Of a stretch of 55,173 nucleotides of DNA, positions 55,116 through 55,173 are shown one piece after another (within the stretch, counting starts at the first letter, position 1; every line of letters starts with the position of its first letter). The stretch is taken from positions 1-55,173 of the forward strand of contig CACYYD010000013.1 in NCBI GenBank assembly GCA_902778585.1, written 5' to 3'. The position numbers and the translations under genes were made by a program. The notes under the pieces were generated by a model, which ran no database searches, was not told the DNA's origin, and saw only the letters and a list, made by a program, of their open reading frames with translations. The stretch comes from an uncultured Eubacteriales bacterium. Its GTDB lineage: Bacteria > Bacillota > Clostridia > Peptostreptococcales > Anaerovoracaceae.

Positions 55116-55173
55116 GGAAATCACCATTCCGGCAGAAAGGAAATCATCATTCCAGCCGGGAAATCGACCTCAT
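55116..55173 (+). repeat. Tandem GGAAATC units near the IS right end
   Basis: GGAAATC(A/G)xC units begin at 55116, 55139 and 55159, 20-23 bases apart; the first two continue with CATTCC-x-GC. They fit transposase-binding end repeats of IS21 elements, though the boundary is not visible. Confidence 0.5.

Larger units (their letters stand above)
52405..55173 (+). mobile_element. IS21-family insertion sequence (right end beyond window uncertain)
   Basis: istA and istB, overlapping and in that order, define an IS21 element. Its non-coding ends share related sequence in inverted orientation: near 52470-52500 and 54983-55062 both carry TTGCGGATT...GGTAC...GCGGAATA-like elements. Beyond istB, GGAAATC-type units start at 55116, 55139 and 55159, like the multiple end repeats of IS21. 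The exact outer ends and target duplication could not be fixed; the right one may lie outside the window. Confidence 0.8.

Overview
The window looks like chromosome of a low-to-mid GC, amino-acid-fermenting anaerobe of the Firmicutes (Clostridia; a relative of the Family XIII/Anaerovoracaceae group is my guess, not shown). Reasons: recF-gyrB-gyrA core genes, clear AGGAGG-type ribosome binding sites, ferredoxin-dependent 2-oxoacid oxidoreductase, ADP-forming acyl-CoA synthetase, rubrerythrin and AddAB rather than RecBCD. No rRNA, tRNA or CRISPR array was seen.

Layout. 1-1.3 kb: two leftward envelope genes. 1.4-2.6 kb: recF. 2.7-13.1 kb: a self-contained rightward island with an MFS carrier, an OpuB/OpuC-like ABC transporter, a four-subunit 2-oxoacid:ferredoxin oxidoreductase (VorDBAC), an ADP-forming acyl-CoA synthetase, a branched-chain aminotransferase and a YheO-type regulator. 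Together these would take up amino acids, transaminate them, oxidise the 2-oxoacid to acyl-CoA and make ATP. The island ends at a second copy of the recF 3' end (13101-13163) with an identical 20-residue protein sequence but 11 silent differences, so it sits between two non-identical recF ends. 13.2-14.2 kb: iteron-like repeats and an HTH-Uma2 nuclease-fold gene. 14.5-19.2 kb: gyrB and gyrA.

19.3-31.5 kb: an accessory block with AddB/AddA, several small genes I cannot name, a WYL regulator, gene remnants, and an HTH-MNT antitoxin whose HEPN partner is cut short. A 30-bp repeat plus a small Tudor-like gene occurs twice, 8.5 kb apart; the second gene copy is broken. 31.5-42.5 kb: mostly ordinary genes (phosphoesterase, secreted transglutaminase-like protein, galE, dtd, plsC, response regulator, rubrerythrin, pgi) with a DUF4160/DUF2442-HTH toxin-antitoxin-like pair and a radical-SAM fragment lacking its cysteines.

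42.6-55.2 kb: an AT-richer defence island. It starts with a HigB/HigA-ImmA module under a consensus promoter between two palindromic operators. Then come a protease remnant, a HEPN-plus-ADP-ribosyltransferase-like pair, a broken capF, AbiH, a zinc-ribbon DUF4145 protein, and a tight three-gene set: Mrr-like nuclease, HEPN fused to a PD-(D/E)XK nuclease, and an unrecognised protein with a glycine-rich hydrophobic stretch. An IS21-family element closes the window, and a 48-bp copy of its end region lies just before AbiH. The best candidates for undescribed systems are 49512-52173 and 44490-45675.
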